DNA of 64,000 bases, taken from the NCBI RefSeq assembly GCF_002994745.2, contig NC_037093.1, positions 14,333,555 through 14,397,554 of the forward strand. Direction: 5' to 3'. The position numbers were made by a program, and so were the translations under genes. The notes below the pieces were generated by a model. The model saw only the letters and a list, made by a program, of their open reading frames with translations, was not told where the DNA came from and made no database searches. The stretch comes from Rosa chinensis (Eukaryota; Streptophyta; Magnoliopsida; Rosales; Rosaceae). Positions 11,933-22,150 of this stretch are shown piece by piece (the stretch's first letter is position 1; each line of letters starts with the position of its first letter).

Positions 11933-14900
11933 ATGGCCCCACCACCGAAGACCGGCGGCCGAACGATTTCGCAGGAGGCCTTCGACGAGGTCGTGAAGGA
12001 GAACATCGACGATCTCGGCATGGACCCCACGGAGGCCCTCCAGGACGCCATCGAAACCCTAACTCTTCAGGGCGTCGATCTCTCTGGTCTGCTCCTCTAT
12101 CCCTAAATCCCCAATCCCCAATTCAATTTGATCTTTGTTTCCCGCTAAAAATTGTAGAAACGTTTGTGCTGCCGTTTTTAGAAACGTTTCGTTTTGAACA
12201 CTTCCGAGGGGCAATGATATTGCTTAGAACTGATCTGGAAGTAATACCAACGGCTCTGGCATAGTAATTTGGTAAATGTACCGATTCGTTTCATTTCGTT
12301 AGGTAAATTGTTGGTTCGTGTGTTGTACAGGGATTGTAACCTGTGTGCCAGGAGAGGGTGGTGTGCAGGACAACCCTGTGATTCAGTGTCTGGATAGATT
12401 GAAGCAGTTGAATTCTGGCGAAAACAGTCAAGTAGGCGATGAGGAGATAGTTAAGTTACTTGATGAACTTACAGAACTGTGTAATTCTGAAGGTTCTGGA
12501 AACTCTGCAATAGCCTCTAGAAACGGTGCGGTTGAGTTGATTTGTTCTATATGTTCTAAGGTTTCGACTAGGTGCCAGGGTGCACTTGTTTCAGCTTTGA
12601 AGACAATGGCTTCGTTACTTCATGGTATGATGAGTAATGCAGCTTGATTGTGTAGTTTCTTGTGAAGTTTTCTTTAGGTATTGTATATGTTGGTTGTAAC
12701 TTCTGGGGTTTTGTTGATTTGTAGATTTGCAAAGTAGAGAGGCATTTAGAGCAAGTGGTGGACCAAAGCTTGTGGTGGGCATTCTAACTGATGGATTTGA
12801 GAATATAGAAATATTGAGCAGTGGCTTTGCTGTCATTGCTGCTGCTGCAACGGGTAATGAGGTTACAAAAGAGTCTTTCATGGAGTTGAAGACTGATGAG
12901 CTTATTCTGCGAGCACTTAGTATAAAAAGTGAAGGCAGCATTGATAGTTTATATGATGCCATACGGATTCTCTTAACACCTGATGATACTCGTGTTTTGG
13001 CTTCCCAAGTAAGTCAATGATTATTGCAAAATGCCACAATCTTTTGTCTCAGATAAGAATTTAAAATGAATTTATTATTAATTCAAACATGAATACCTAA
13101 CAAATTTTTTGGTAACTCATTACTTTACATTCCATATGCTTATTTGCTACAAAATAATCATGCTATGAAATCAAAATTTCAGGTTTATGGTTATGTGCGG
13201 AAATTTGCCAAAATTGGAATTCCAGGAGCTCTGGTTGACTCCATACGTGCGGGGCTAAGCTCACCTAGTCTTGTTTCAGCAAGCATCGCTTTGAAAGCTG
13301 TTGCTGCCAATGTAAGAATATTTCTGTACTGACCTCTGTTTTAAGCATTATTGATGTTGATCCTACCTTTTCAAATCCTAATAACATGTAGAAGCGTCTA
13401 ACATGACTTTTGTATTATGAGAAAGTTCCACATCTTTCATTGGTAATGTCATCATGAAGTCAGTACTGTATTATGCAGATACGCATAAGTTGGGAAACTC
13501 GCTTCTATTGAGCAAGATTTACTTGACACTCTGTTACTCCTTCCGGAAGAGTATCTGCTCTAGGTCCTTCTGCCCCTAACTTAAATTAGAGTTGGCCATC
13601 CTGTGGGTCCCACCTGTCATAACCAATGCATCTCGCTAACAATTTTTCTAAATTTTGTTGATCCGATAACTTGGTCAGAATTCCACAGAATTATGTCAAT
13701 TATAAGTCATGCAAATAGAAATGTCCTTTTATAAGTCAAAGTAATAACAATTTAGATGTACTGTATGATCTGACTTTTATTGAAGACTTTCATACAGTGG
13801 TTCTAAAGATGTGTTCAATCCTACTAATTGCAAATGTGATTATATTATACACCAAGTATTATCTTTTTTGGATTTGTTTACAGTTGGGATTTGTTTTTCC
13901 ACAGGATGAAATATGTACAACCATTTCTGAACATGGTGGTATTGATGCAGTTCTCATATGCATTGATGACAGTAGTGAACAAGGCAATAAAACTGTTGCT
14001 CAAGCTTGTTGTTCTTTGCTCTCCAGGGTAAAGTCATTTTATTCTTATACCGTTACAGATTTTTTTCCTATAAGAGACACCATGAAAATGCTGTGCAGAT
14101 TTCTAGATTCTCAAACTATATTGTTTATGTATATTAATATGAAAAAATCAATTGAAAACACAGCTCTTACATTCATTCTTTATTTATTCATTTATTTCTT
14201 TGACTCTTACTTAACTGATTATTCCAACAACATGAGGGATTTTAAAAAAATTTAAGGTCTAGGATTTTTGGGCCGTAGGATTTGCTATTGTTTGGTGAAG
14301 AACTTTAGCACCTCTTATGTATTATCATCATTTAGTTGGCAGGAAATGACACAAATAAGAATGCCATTGTTGAGAAGGGAATGGATAGGCTAATGAAACT
14401 CTCTGGTAGATTTTCTGATGACCCTTCAGTCCTTCAAGAGGTAAAGTGCAATTCTGTATAGTGAATGTGCATAATAGTGGTTTTTTTAAATGTTCTAAGT
14501 TCTAACTATGCCAATGCAACATGCTTATTACCAGAAAAGTGCTATTGGTATTTCCCGTTTATGTAATTTGGATTAGAAATATAATTTGCATCAATATTTT
14601 TAGGGATCAGATTCTTGCGGATTTTGTGTAATAGTTTTCTGAAACTGTTCTTTTCAAATAACTTAATTTTTCCATCATGGTACAGATTATGTCTCTTATT
14701 TCAGTACTCGCCTTAAGATCCCCTGAAAATGCGGCCCGTGCAATTGAAGCTGGGGCTGGAGAACTTGCAATCCAGGCTATGCAGAACTTCCCTGCGGCAC
14801 AGCTACTGCAAAGGAATTGTTGTCTCATGATCCGGAATCTTGTTGTAAGAAACTCAGAAAACAGGCAAGTCTTTTTATTACAAAAACTCATCCCCCTCCC

Positions 14901-15309
14901 TCCCCTTTATCTTAAAAACACAGATAACTATGCGAATCTTACTCGCATGGCTTCCAAAGGGATAAGCCTCCTCAACACTGTGTGGTATCAGCATCACGTA
15001 TGCACATCAATCATTTTTGCCTTGGTTTTTCTGTGCTATCCATTAGATGAAGCATTTTTTGCCTGGCTTTCTTTGCGATTCCCATTATGTTCGGCACTTT
15101 CTCACTTGATTCCCCTTTTTTTCAAGAATGCCCTAGACTATAGTGAGAACTAACTATTGTGAAATCAACTTTTTTCACTGGACAGAACAATTATGCTCAA
15201 TAGTGGTGTTGAAAAATGCATAAGGAAGGCCAAGCAAACTCATGCAATCTGTAAGGAGGCTGCTACAGACGCCCTGAGAGATTTGGGATTAGATGATTAC
15301 TACGTGTAA
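11933..15309 (+). CDS. Armadillo repeat-containing protein 6-like (ARMC6) protein
   Basis: Eight exons join in phase to 463 residues: 11933-12086, 12331-12624, 12725-13008, 13183-13311, 13905-14027, 14336-14440, 14686-14864 and 15186-15309. The protein starts MAPPPKTGGRTISQEAFDE and ends RDLGLDDYYV, as in eukaryotic ARMC6 homologues. An N-terminal helical segment (about 1-60) is followed by armadillo-type alpha repeats to the end, such as GGIDAVLICIDD and ENAARAIEAGAGELAIQAM. Each middle exon ends close to a repeat boundary. The role of ARMC6 is poorly known; armadillo repeats are protein-binding scaffolds, so no substrate is claimed. I chose the ATG at 11933 because family homology begins there, although the frame is open for 25 codons further upstream. 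The intron after exon 7 has a GC donor (ag|gcaagt) instead of GT. Confidence 0.88.
14865..15185 (+). other. GC-AG intron in the ARMC6-like gene
   Basis: The exon before ends 'gaaaacag' and the intron starts 'gcaagt', the canonical context of the minor GC-AG class; it ends 'ggacag'. Only this donor keeps the reading frame (phase 2 to phase 2) and restores the conserved NSENR-TIMLNSG junction. No GT donor nearby does so. Confidence 0.8.
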
Positions 15310-15757
15310 TTATCAAAGAGTGATACTCAAACTTCATGTTGAACCACAGTGTTACATACCCTAGTTAATTTTCCCTGTTTGTTTTGGCTTTTGCCCGAGG
15401 CTCATGATGTAGTGATTGATTTTGATGTTTCAACGGTTGGGGGTATCTTAATATTTTCTAAAAAAGCTTTTGTTTAGCATCATATAGAAATAGACAACTG
15501 CATTTTGAAGTACTTGGTGCCTGTTTGCTGCTTTCAGTGCTGCAAATAGTAATTTCAGATGTAACGAATAAGAGCACACCCCTAAAATTGCACCTGTTCA
15601 CCAAAATAAAAGATTGTACATTCAAATAACTAAGGGGATTCATTGCAATGGGCAAGAAATAGACAGTTCAGAAGATTATAGAAGACCTTCCTAATGCTCC
15701 CTGAATAAACACTCGCTAACTAATATACAAGGTTGCTGAACCCCATATCATTTGAAC
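15310..15757. other. Shared 3' region of two convergent genes
   Basis: The 448 bp between the two stop codons must hold both 3' UTRs. 'aataaa'-type signals are present in both directions, such as 'aaaataaaag' near 15604 on plus and 'gtttattcag' near 15701, which reads 'aataaac' on minus. No long poly-A or poly-T run follows the ATG4 copy. Confidence 0.5.
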
Positions 15758-16984
15758 TCAGAGGAGTTGCCAATCATCTTCTTCATGTGCGCTTCCATCT
15801 CCATCTGCATCTTCATTGTTTTGATCGCCACCATTATCACCCAAATCATCATCACTCTGGCTAGGTGGCTTGGACAAATTATGTGTTTCAGCACTCACAG
15901 TAAACAGTGGAGCACCATTTGATTCATCTGCCAGCTTCGAAGCTCGTAGACAAAAATCATCAAAATCATCTTTGTCACGGCAATAGAATCCAATTGCCAG
16001 GGATGGATCAATTGTATCTAAAGGAATGTGGCGTATAACATTGCAGTGGTAAGAAGAAGTAGCATCACTATCTAAATCATTACTACTCAAATTGACTACA
16101 GGCTGAACTAGATGTGGATCAAGGTAGATTGCATTTTCATCTTGCACTCCAATAATGTAAGTTGATACACCAGGTCTGCCACCCATGATGCCAACACTTT
16201 GAGGAAAGGTAAACGTAGCTCGCAAGGATGGAATGTACCTGGGATTAAGTTCTTCAAGTCCAAGAACCAGAGGAACCAGCAAAAGAATCGGCGTCCAATC
16301 AACTCGACCTCCCGAAGACTCTGAACAATGTCTAAATGCATCTTCAACACACACAACCGGAGCACCGCCTCTCTCCCCATTTTCGTCTCCAGAAACAATA
16401 TAAACAGCCATCGGCAGTGGCTGGTCATCAAGCTCCTGAGCTGCCGCGGCCTCGGCCTCCCTCTGCTTGCACACAAGAGTCTCCCAGGAGCGGCACATAG
16501 CATAAGGGCCAACCCAGGAACCGGCAGCAAGGTTATAAGCCTTGCCAGCCTCAATCAGATTGTGGATGGAGAAAGGCGCAGCTTCGGAATCACCAAATTG
16601 ACGCAAGATCTCAACACACTCTTGATCCAAGCTGCAAGACTTGTCCAGAGGTCTCCTCCAAGATCTTCCCAACCTGTGGAAAAGCAATGCCTGAGCCACG
16701 AGCATCTGACTGCTCCGAATCATACACCCCCAATTCACATCGCTGCTAAAACACTTGGAATCCCCACCCTCAATCGAATCGAATCCTCTTCGATACGTCA
16801 TCAAGATTCTCGACGAAAAATCGTGTTCGAATGCAAGTGGAGAGGACTCGGACTCATCGAACTTATAGCACACGCCGAGAAGCCACACATGACTGGTGGA
16901 GGAGATAGCAGCAGTACGGCTGGATCCAACTACGCGCTCGTGAATTCGCCGCATCACAGCTGCAGTCCACGATCCATCCATCAT
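15758..16984 (-). CDS. ATG4: Autophagy cysteine protease ATG4, intronless copy
   Basis: A single uninterrupted frame of 408 residues covers the whole peptidase C54 domain. ATG4 trims the C-terminus of ATG8 before lipid conjugation and removes it from membranes afterwards, in the cytosol. The catalytic Cys87 is in SDVNWGCMIRSSQ, and Asp289 and His291 are in YLDPHLVQP. The family blocks LLGVCYK, SWVGPYAMCRSWETL, GGAPVVC and YHCNVIRHIPL are intact. The acidic tail ends EEDDWQLL: WQLL fits the W-x-x-L ATG8-interacting motif. Plant ATG4 proteins are usually near 480 residues and their genes have many introns. This copy lacks about 70 N-terminal residues and has no intron, which suggests a retrogene. 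All visible catalytic and structural motifs are kept, so it may be active. The first ATG (16984) is used; residue 2 is also Met. Confidence 0.88.
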   Translation of the reverse strand: MMDGSWTAAVMRRIHERVVGSSRTAAISSTSHVWLLGVCYKFDESESSPLAFEHDFSSRILMTYRRGFDSIEGGDSKCFSSDVNWGCMIRSSQMLVAQALLFHRLGRSWRRPLDKSCSLDQECVEILRQFGDSEAAPFSIHNLIEAGKAYNLAAGSWVGPYAMCRSWETLVCKQREAEAAAAQELDDQPLPMAVYIVSGDENGERGGAPVVCVEDAFRHCSESSGGRVDWTPILLLVPLVLGLEELNPRYIPSLRATFTFPQSVGIMGGRPGVSTYIIGVQDENAIYLDPHLVQPVVNLSSNDLDSDATSSYHCNVIRHIPLDTIDPSLAIGFYCRDKDDFDDFCLRASKLADESNGAPLFTVSAETHNLSKPPSQSDDDLGDNGGDQNNEDADGDGSAHEEDDWQLL

Positions 16985-17561
16985 GAATCGGCTTCGATCG
17001 GCTCGGCTGAGTTTAAGTTTGACCCGAGCGAAGGCCTTGGCTAGATCCAGAATCGGAACAAAACAGAAGATCGAGCTCGAGCTCTAACCGGAGATCGGAT
17101 CTGTTGGAAGTATTGGAACAACAGATTGGGAACGACAAGAGCTCTGGAACTGGACCATGTGAGAAGCCCCAAATTGTGAAACCCTAGAAAGAGAGAGAGA
17201 GAGAGAAGAGAGAGAAAGAGAAGGCAAAGCGTGTCGTGGACTCAACCGAATCTAACTGGTAACCATAGAAAATCTCCGCCCCCGAGTTGAGATAACTCCA
17301 AATATTCAGAAGCAAACTTGAACCGGGTTATACGCCTCTCTATCAAAACAATTCGTTATTCTTTTTTTTTTTTTGTCAAGTAACAATTCGTTATTCTTTT
17401 ACAACGAAAAAGAAAATCGTTAGTTTATTTTATTTTTATTAAATTCCTCTAACCTGGTGCCACCTGCCTCCGGTGACGCTACAACTTTTACAGTTTTACT
17501 GTGGAGACAATTTGGTGACATCTCAGGGAATAATTGAATGACGTACTATTAAATACGATTA
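16985..17561 (-). promoter_or_regulatory. Leader and upstream region of the ATG4 copy
   Basis: Read on the minus strand, the first ~230 bp upstream of the ATG contain a CT-rich run (17189-17219) and 'ctagggtttcacaa', typical of plant 5' leaders. Beyond that the sequence becomes AT-rich. No clear TATA box was found. Confidence 0.4.
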
Positions 17562-17927
17562 GGAAAAATGATTATTTACTCAATTTTTGAGTTAATTAAT
17601 TATACTTACCCAAACATTCTGAGAGATTGATAACTTACCTAAACACTCTAACAGATCATTTTCTTAATACTCAATTAAGTATTTTTTTAATTCTTTTTTA
17701 TTTATTTTTGGGATAATTTTGACATCTCCTTCTTTGTCACTTAGAGAGAGAAGTCATCGGAGACATTGTCGGACTCCGGTTACCAGTGGCCAGCCGCGGA
17801 CTCCCTCAGGAAATCAGTGACCGGAATCCGGCGACCGATCACCTGAATTCTGAATCCGGCTACCTGACTGGTAACCGGATTCCAGCTACCGAACTGGTAA
17901 CCTGATTCCGGCGTCTGATTTCATTGG

Positions 17928-18094
17928 CCCCTAATAATACCTATTAACCATATTATTGCCCCCCAATAATTATGTTATTTCCTCCCAATAATCATATCAT
18001 TGCCTCACAATACCGATAGTATTGCCTCCTAATAATCATATTATTGCCCCCAATAATCATATTATTGCCTCTTAATAATCATATTATTGCCCTC
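17928..18094. repeat. AT-rich minisatellite, ~22-bp unit
   Basis: About seven imperfect copies of a unit like 'ataatcatattattgcccc' run head to tail. The last three are nearly identical. The array lies inside the foldback element. Confidence 0.75.
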
Positions 18095-18769
18095 AAGTGA
18101 ATTGCATAAACTCCTAAAACCAAAATGAATACACTACAGACACAATTGATCAACTTTTATGTTCAATTGTACACGTTCACTTTTTTTTCTTCTTTTTTTT
18201 TCCCTTCCCCATTCTCGAAGCTCACAGTATACCCACCGAAGTGTGAGACCTGCAATTCGGGTCTCTTCTGATCGAGGCTTTGGGTTCTCTGAGGCGAAGG
18301 CTTGGAAGTTGACGAGGACTTTGAGGTGAAAATGGGGTTGGGCTTCGACTGGGGAGGCTTCGAGGCCCGGCCGACTCCTCATCCTTTGCTGCCGTCCAGT
18401 CCCCAACGCCCAACTCCACTACCAACTCTGGCTATGAGATCACCATCCCCAATCGCCGTCTGGAGATGGTATTGACTCGAGATCTGCCATGATCGGAATC
18501 CCTTGGCTGGGGTCCAAAACCTTGATCAACTCCAAGGATTTGAGGATGGCTTCGTTCACCGAAGCCTCGTCCCAGATTTGGGACTTGATTGTTCGGAGAC
18601 GGGATCAGAGACAGGAGGGGGGGATGACGATGAGAGAGAAAGAGAGAGTGACAATTATGGCGGCCTAGGGATCGACGATGGAGTAGGCAGTGGTGATGGC
18701 TGAGAAATGCTCATTGGTAGCCGGCGGTGATAAAAGTTGTGAGGCCTAGGGCTCGACGACAGTGAGAGT

Positions 18770-18771
<2 letters not shown>

Positions 18772-18810
<39 letters not shown>
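18772..18810. repeat. (AT)n microsatellite
   Basis: An uninterrupted AT dinucleotide run of about 39 bp near the right end of the foldback element. Confidence 0.95.
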
Positions 18811-18813
<3 letters not shown>

Positions 18814-19089
18814 TGTAATTTATTAATTAAAATAAGGTTAAAACTGTCAATATATGTTAAATTGGGTAAATTAGACTAAAAATCTCTCAGTGGAGTAAGT
18901 GGACAATTTTTAGGCTAAAATTGGGTAAATGGTCACGGCCCCAAAATTATCATTGCTAACTTTTACAATTTTTGTCTAAAAATTTGAAAAATGCGATCGA
19001 AATTCTCTTAGCAGTTAGCATCAGTGGTCACCTCGTGTTTGATATGGTTCAGCTGACATTATCCTACTTGTACAACCGAGACGAAATTT

Positions 19090-19200
19090 AATAGATGACA
19101 TCAATGAGTTATGTAAGTCTTTTTAGATTATCAAATTGATTCATGTAAATATGCAAGTAAATTCTGTTGCTCATAGATTGGCTAGCCTAAGTTAAGAATC
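19090..19200 (+). mobile_element. Possible LINE RNase H-domain remnant
   Basis: A short stretch can be read as '...DDINELCKSF', a stop, then 'VNSVAHRLASLS'. The second block resembles the N.VAH.LA motif near the end of the RNase H-like domain of plant non-LTR elements, seen more clearly at 27316. It is short and broken, so the call is tentative. Confidence 0.35.
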
Positions 19201-19304
19201 TTCTACAAACTGAGTGGTTCACTTCAGCTCCGACTATAATTTCAAGTGCCCTATTATAAGATCTCAATCATATTTGATGAATAAAACTCATTGTTTTCGT
19301 CAGA

Positions 19305-19307
<3 letters not shown>

Positions 19308-19342
<35 letters not shown>
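19308..19342. repeat. (TA)n microsatellite
   Basis: Uninterrupted TA run of about 35 bp, about 30 bp left of a foldback MITE. Confidence 0.95.
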
Positions 19343-19344
<2 letters not shown>

Positions 19345-19382
19345 CTTTTTACGATTCATTTGGGTGCGGCTAATATTACTAT

Positions 19383-19778
19383 GGATTAAATTCTGCTTAC
19401 TACCTTATACTTTGAAGGGTTCATCAGTTCAGTCCCTGCATTTTTAATTTAATCAGAAAAGTCCTTGCACTCTCCAATTTCATCAAATCGATCCAATCTG
19501 TCACTATTTCGTTAATTTTCGCTGTTAAAATGCTGACGTGGGTCCTTCTCACAGGGAAAATTTCCAAACTGCCCACCGCTAGGCAGCCCGCCAACGCGTC
19601 AGTGTTGTGAATGCAGATGGGTAGTTTGGAAATTTTTCTCGAAAATTGACGGAGTGGTGACAGATTGGATCGATTTGATGAAATTGGAAAGTGCAAAGAC
19701 TTTTCTGATTAAATTAGAAATACAGGGACTGAACTGATGAACCCTTGAAAGTACAAGGTAATAAGCAGAAATTTGTCC
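19383..19778. mobile_element. Mutator-like MITE, 396 bp, with 9-bp target-site duplication
   Basis: The two halves form inverted repeats of about 135 bp. The left end starts 'ggattaaattctgcttacta' and the right end, reverse-complemented, 'ggacaaatttctgcttatta'. Both continue through 'gggttcatcagttcagtccc'. The element is flanked on both sides by the identical 9-mer 'tattactat' (19374-19382 and 19779-19787). A 9-bp duplication with long inverted ends is the Mutator signature. It has no coding capacity. Confidence 0.88.
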
Positions 19779-19787
19779 TATTACTAT

Positions 19788-20694
19788 TTTTTTTGTTCAC
19801 CCTAAATTTGATTTTTAACACCAAAATTTCCAAAATTATCCTTGAATAAAAAAAAATTAAAAAAAGGAAGAACTAAAAATAATTACAAGTAAATAAACAA
19901 GACAATATAAACCTAGTACACATCGTATACCAATCCATATTTGCAACATTGCACAAATATCATGGTCTCTTTCTTTCCATCTCTTCCTTTCTCTCCCTCT
20001 CTTTCCACTTTTTCTTCTAATATTATTAGTCGGTTCATCATAGAGCACATGCACTTTGTTGACTTGGGTTGGAGTTAATCAAGATGCACAAAAGGCCTGA
20101 TGAAAAACAAAATCGAAGTGAACTGAGATTGAAAGACAAAGAGAGAAAATTCGTGGGTGGAAAGCAATTCCATCTAATCAAGAGCTCATTGAACATGGGA
20201 TCGATGAAGTCATGGAGCCAAGGGAAAAAAAAAATACAAGTAGAGTGCGATGGCAGGTGAGTTGTACGCTAAAGGCAGAGGCAGCTAGTAATCTAGGCTG
20301 CACAACGGGAGGTACACTGCAAACGCTACAAACGCTCTTGAGTTTTATTTTTGGTTTTTATTTTATAAAATTTCTTAATCACAAGGTTAGTATTGAAATA
20401 TTTTTTATGAAGGGTGAAGAGAGTAGATGGTAAAGTTGACAATAGCCGCACCCATATCATATTCTTAGAAAAAATATGACCGTTTTAAGTAGTGGTCAAA
20501 ATGAATCATCATAAATGTCAAGAACCAATCAGAAAATTTTAAGAATTCTTTGTCTAAAAGGAAACCTAATCTTATTTGGATTCAAGTTCCCTTTTTCTTC
20601 AAGGATTTGATGTGCATGATGCTCCTATATAAGGAGGCTTTGCTGTAAACTAGTGCCGCACTAAAGCAAATAGCAAAACAAAGGAGCCAAGGCA
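19788..20694. other. Upstream region of the truncated PheRS alpha gene
   Basis: AT-rich and without a supported gene until the core promoter at 20625. The open frames at 20069-20260 and 20212-20433 have no family resemblance I can name. Confidence 0.5.
20625..20632 (+). promoter_or_regulatory. TATA box of the truncated PheRS alpha gene
   Basis: 'ctatataa' lies about 70 nt before the ATG at 20695. Transcription starting ~30 nt downstream would give a leader of 30-40 nt. Its presence argues that the copy may be transcribed rather than inert. Confidence 0.55.
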
Positions 20695-21237
20695 ATGGCA
20701 ATGGCGGAGGATGTCGTCCTCGAATACCTACAGAACCACCACGAAATCGCAGACTCTCAACTCTTCGCAGCCCAAGCCAATATCAACCACGACGACATCG
20801 CTAATGCTATTAACAGTCTCACTGATCATGGATACGTTGACTCTCAGGAGATTATAGAGGAGACATGGTTGCTCACCGAGGCAGGAAAGACATATGCTGT
20901 TCATGGATCACCTGAAGTGCGTCTCTTCCTGGCCATACCACAAGAGGGTATCACAAAAGATGAATTGCAGAAAAAGTTCGATGCATCAGAATTCAAAATA
21001 GCTTGCGCCAAGGCTGCACAGAATAGATGGGTGGACTTCGGAAGGCAACTAGTGACCAGGAAGATCCAACTTGTGGATAATGACAAGGTCCAAACTTTGC
21101 TTCTACAGATACAAAACGCAGAGGAAAACATCAGCCAAGATGACATCAAGGCTCTCACCAAAAGAAAGCTTATTGTTCTACAAGTGAAGCAAGGCTTCTC
21201 AGTGAGAAGAGGTCCCAATTATGCTCTCCAACAGTGA
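20695..21237 (+). CDS. N-terminal part only of cytosolic phenylalanine-tRNA ligase alpha subunit
   Basis: A single exon of 180 residues matches residues 1 to about 185 of plant cytosolic PheRS alpha (normally near 490 residues). Recognisable blocks include EETWLLTEAGKTYAVHGSPE, GITKDELQKKF, ALTKRKLIVLQV and RRGPNYA. This part comprises the winged-helix-type N-terminal domains that contact tRNA in the full alpha2-beta2 enzyme. The class II catalytic domain, with its motifs 1-3, is absent, so the product cannot charge tRNA on its own. The frame ends at TGA right after GPNYALQQ, where the normal protein continues GPNYAP(Q/E)RK. No GT donor at the break and no further homologous sequence are visible. 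The second ATG (20701) gives MAEDV, the usual family start. Being intronless, it may be retro-derived. A TATA box upstream and an intact frame leave open a regulatory or dominant-negative product; decay is the alternative. Confidence 0.8.
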   Translation: MAMAEDVVLEYLQNHHEIADSQLFAAQANINHDDIANAINSLTDHGYVDSQEIIEETWLLTEAGKTYAVHGSPEVRLFLAIPQEGITKDELQKKFDASEFKIACAKAAQNRWVDFGRQLVTRKIQLVDNDKVQTLLLQIQNAEENISQDDIKALTKRKLIVLQVKQGFSVRRGPNYALQQ

Positions 21238-21732
21238 AATATAAGCTAAATCTCAAGTTAAATTAATTTGAACATTAGAAAACTTTTAGTTAAATTTAAT
21301 TTTTGTTTAAGTATTCTTTATCCTCAAATTAGTTAAATTTTAAATTTATTTTAAAACAAGTAGAGAAGAAAGTTGCTACAGATTTGATTCAATATAATTT
21401 TATTTTAAGTTTTCATGTTTGGAGGTTTTGTAGTTTCATTTTATTTTATTTTTAAATTTTATTTTATCTTCTTGATCCTTTAACAATGCTTGATTGGAAG
21501 GCTACTCAGCTTGTTTTAGCCTGTGCCTCTCCTTTCGTGTTAGCTAACAATGGACCAGCAGAAAAGGCTGATTCGTCAATCGGACTCAATACTCTTCCCT
21601 CCGTCGTGCGTATTCTGATCTTTGATTCTACAATGAGAGTCTGAGGAAGCTTTCTTTCCTGCTGTTTTGAAGTAGTTAATACTTTTTCTTGCTGCTTTCC
21701 TTTTCTATCTTTCTTTTGTTATGTTTCAATAT
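21238..21732. other. AT-rich downstream sequence, no gene
   Basis: Contains the 3' flank of the truncated PheRS alpha copy and recurrent 'attttatttta'-like runs. No features are defined. Confidence 0.5.
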
Positions 21733-22150
21733 TATATATATATATATATATATAACAGTCCATCTCAGGTGCGGACGGTACGGATTTCCCGTTTTTGACC
21801 ACATTTTCACATCTTCACCGTTCACCTTTTAGGTCCTAATGTATAGATCACCTCTGCAAAATGTCAGCCAATTTGATGATCGTTAAGGCATTCAAAACTG
21901 CAATTTACCATTATAAATACAAACAGTTCCGGTTTGACAGATTCGGTCCGTGTAAATTGCAGTTTTAGATGTCTTAACGATCACCAAATTGGTTGAAATT
22001 TTGTAGAGGTGATCTATACACTAGGACCTAAAAACTAAACGGTTCAGATGTAAAAATGTGGCCGGAAAGTGGTCGAAAACAGGAAATCCGTACCGAAATT
22101 TCAGTACGGACGTCCGCACCTGAGAAAATTCCTATATATATATATATATA
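21733..22150. mobile_element. MITE embedded in a (TA)n microsatellite, family member 1
   Basis: A foldback element (about 21755-22132) sits exactly between two TA runs (21733-21754 and 22133-22150). Its halves are inverted copies: 'ctcaggtgcggac' starts both ends, and 'aggtcctaatgtatagatca' on the left mirrors 'tgatctatacactaggacct' on the right. It has no coding capacity. The same inner block, with a few changes, recurs in the element at 58574. MITEs that insert in TA microsatellites are known in plants (the Micron type in rice); membership here is inferred. Confidence 0.8.

Larger units (their letters stand above)
17562..18942. mobile_element. Non-autonomous foldback DNA element, ~1.4 kb
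   Basis: The ends form imperfect inverted repeats of about 80 bp. The left end reads 'atgattatttactcaatttt' and the right end, reverse-complemented, 'gtgaccatttacccaatttt'. Both then share 'actta' and 'ctgagagatt' blocks. The inside holds a minisatellite, a GC-rich segment (18220-18720) with short open frames on both strands, and an AT microsatellite near the right end. No transposase was seen. A target-site duplication was not found, so the superfamily is open; the long inverted ends would suit a Mutator-like element. Confidence 0.5.

Noticed and set aside
11773..12264. 163-residue frame overlapping the first exon of the ARMC6-like gene
   Set aside because: It runs in another frame through the leader, exon 1 and intron 1; the ARMC6 frame has family homology and correct splice sites.
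12615..12962. Minus-strand frame opposite ARMC6 exon 3
   Set aside because: An antisense shadow of a well-supported exon.
16328..17044. 238-residue plus-strand frame opposite ATG4
   Set aside because: An antisense shadow of the GC-rich ATG4 coding region; no family resemblance.
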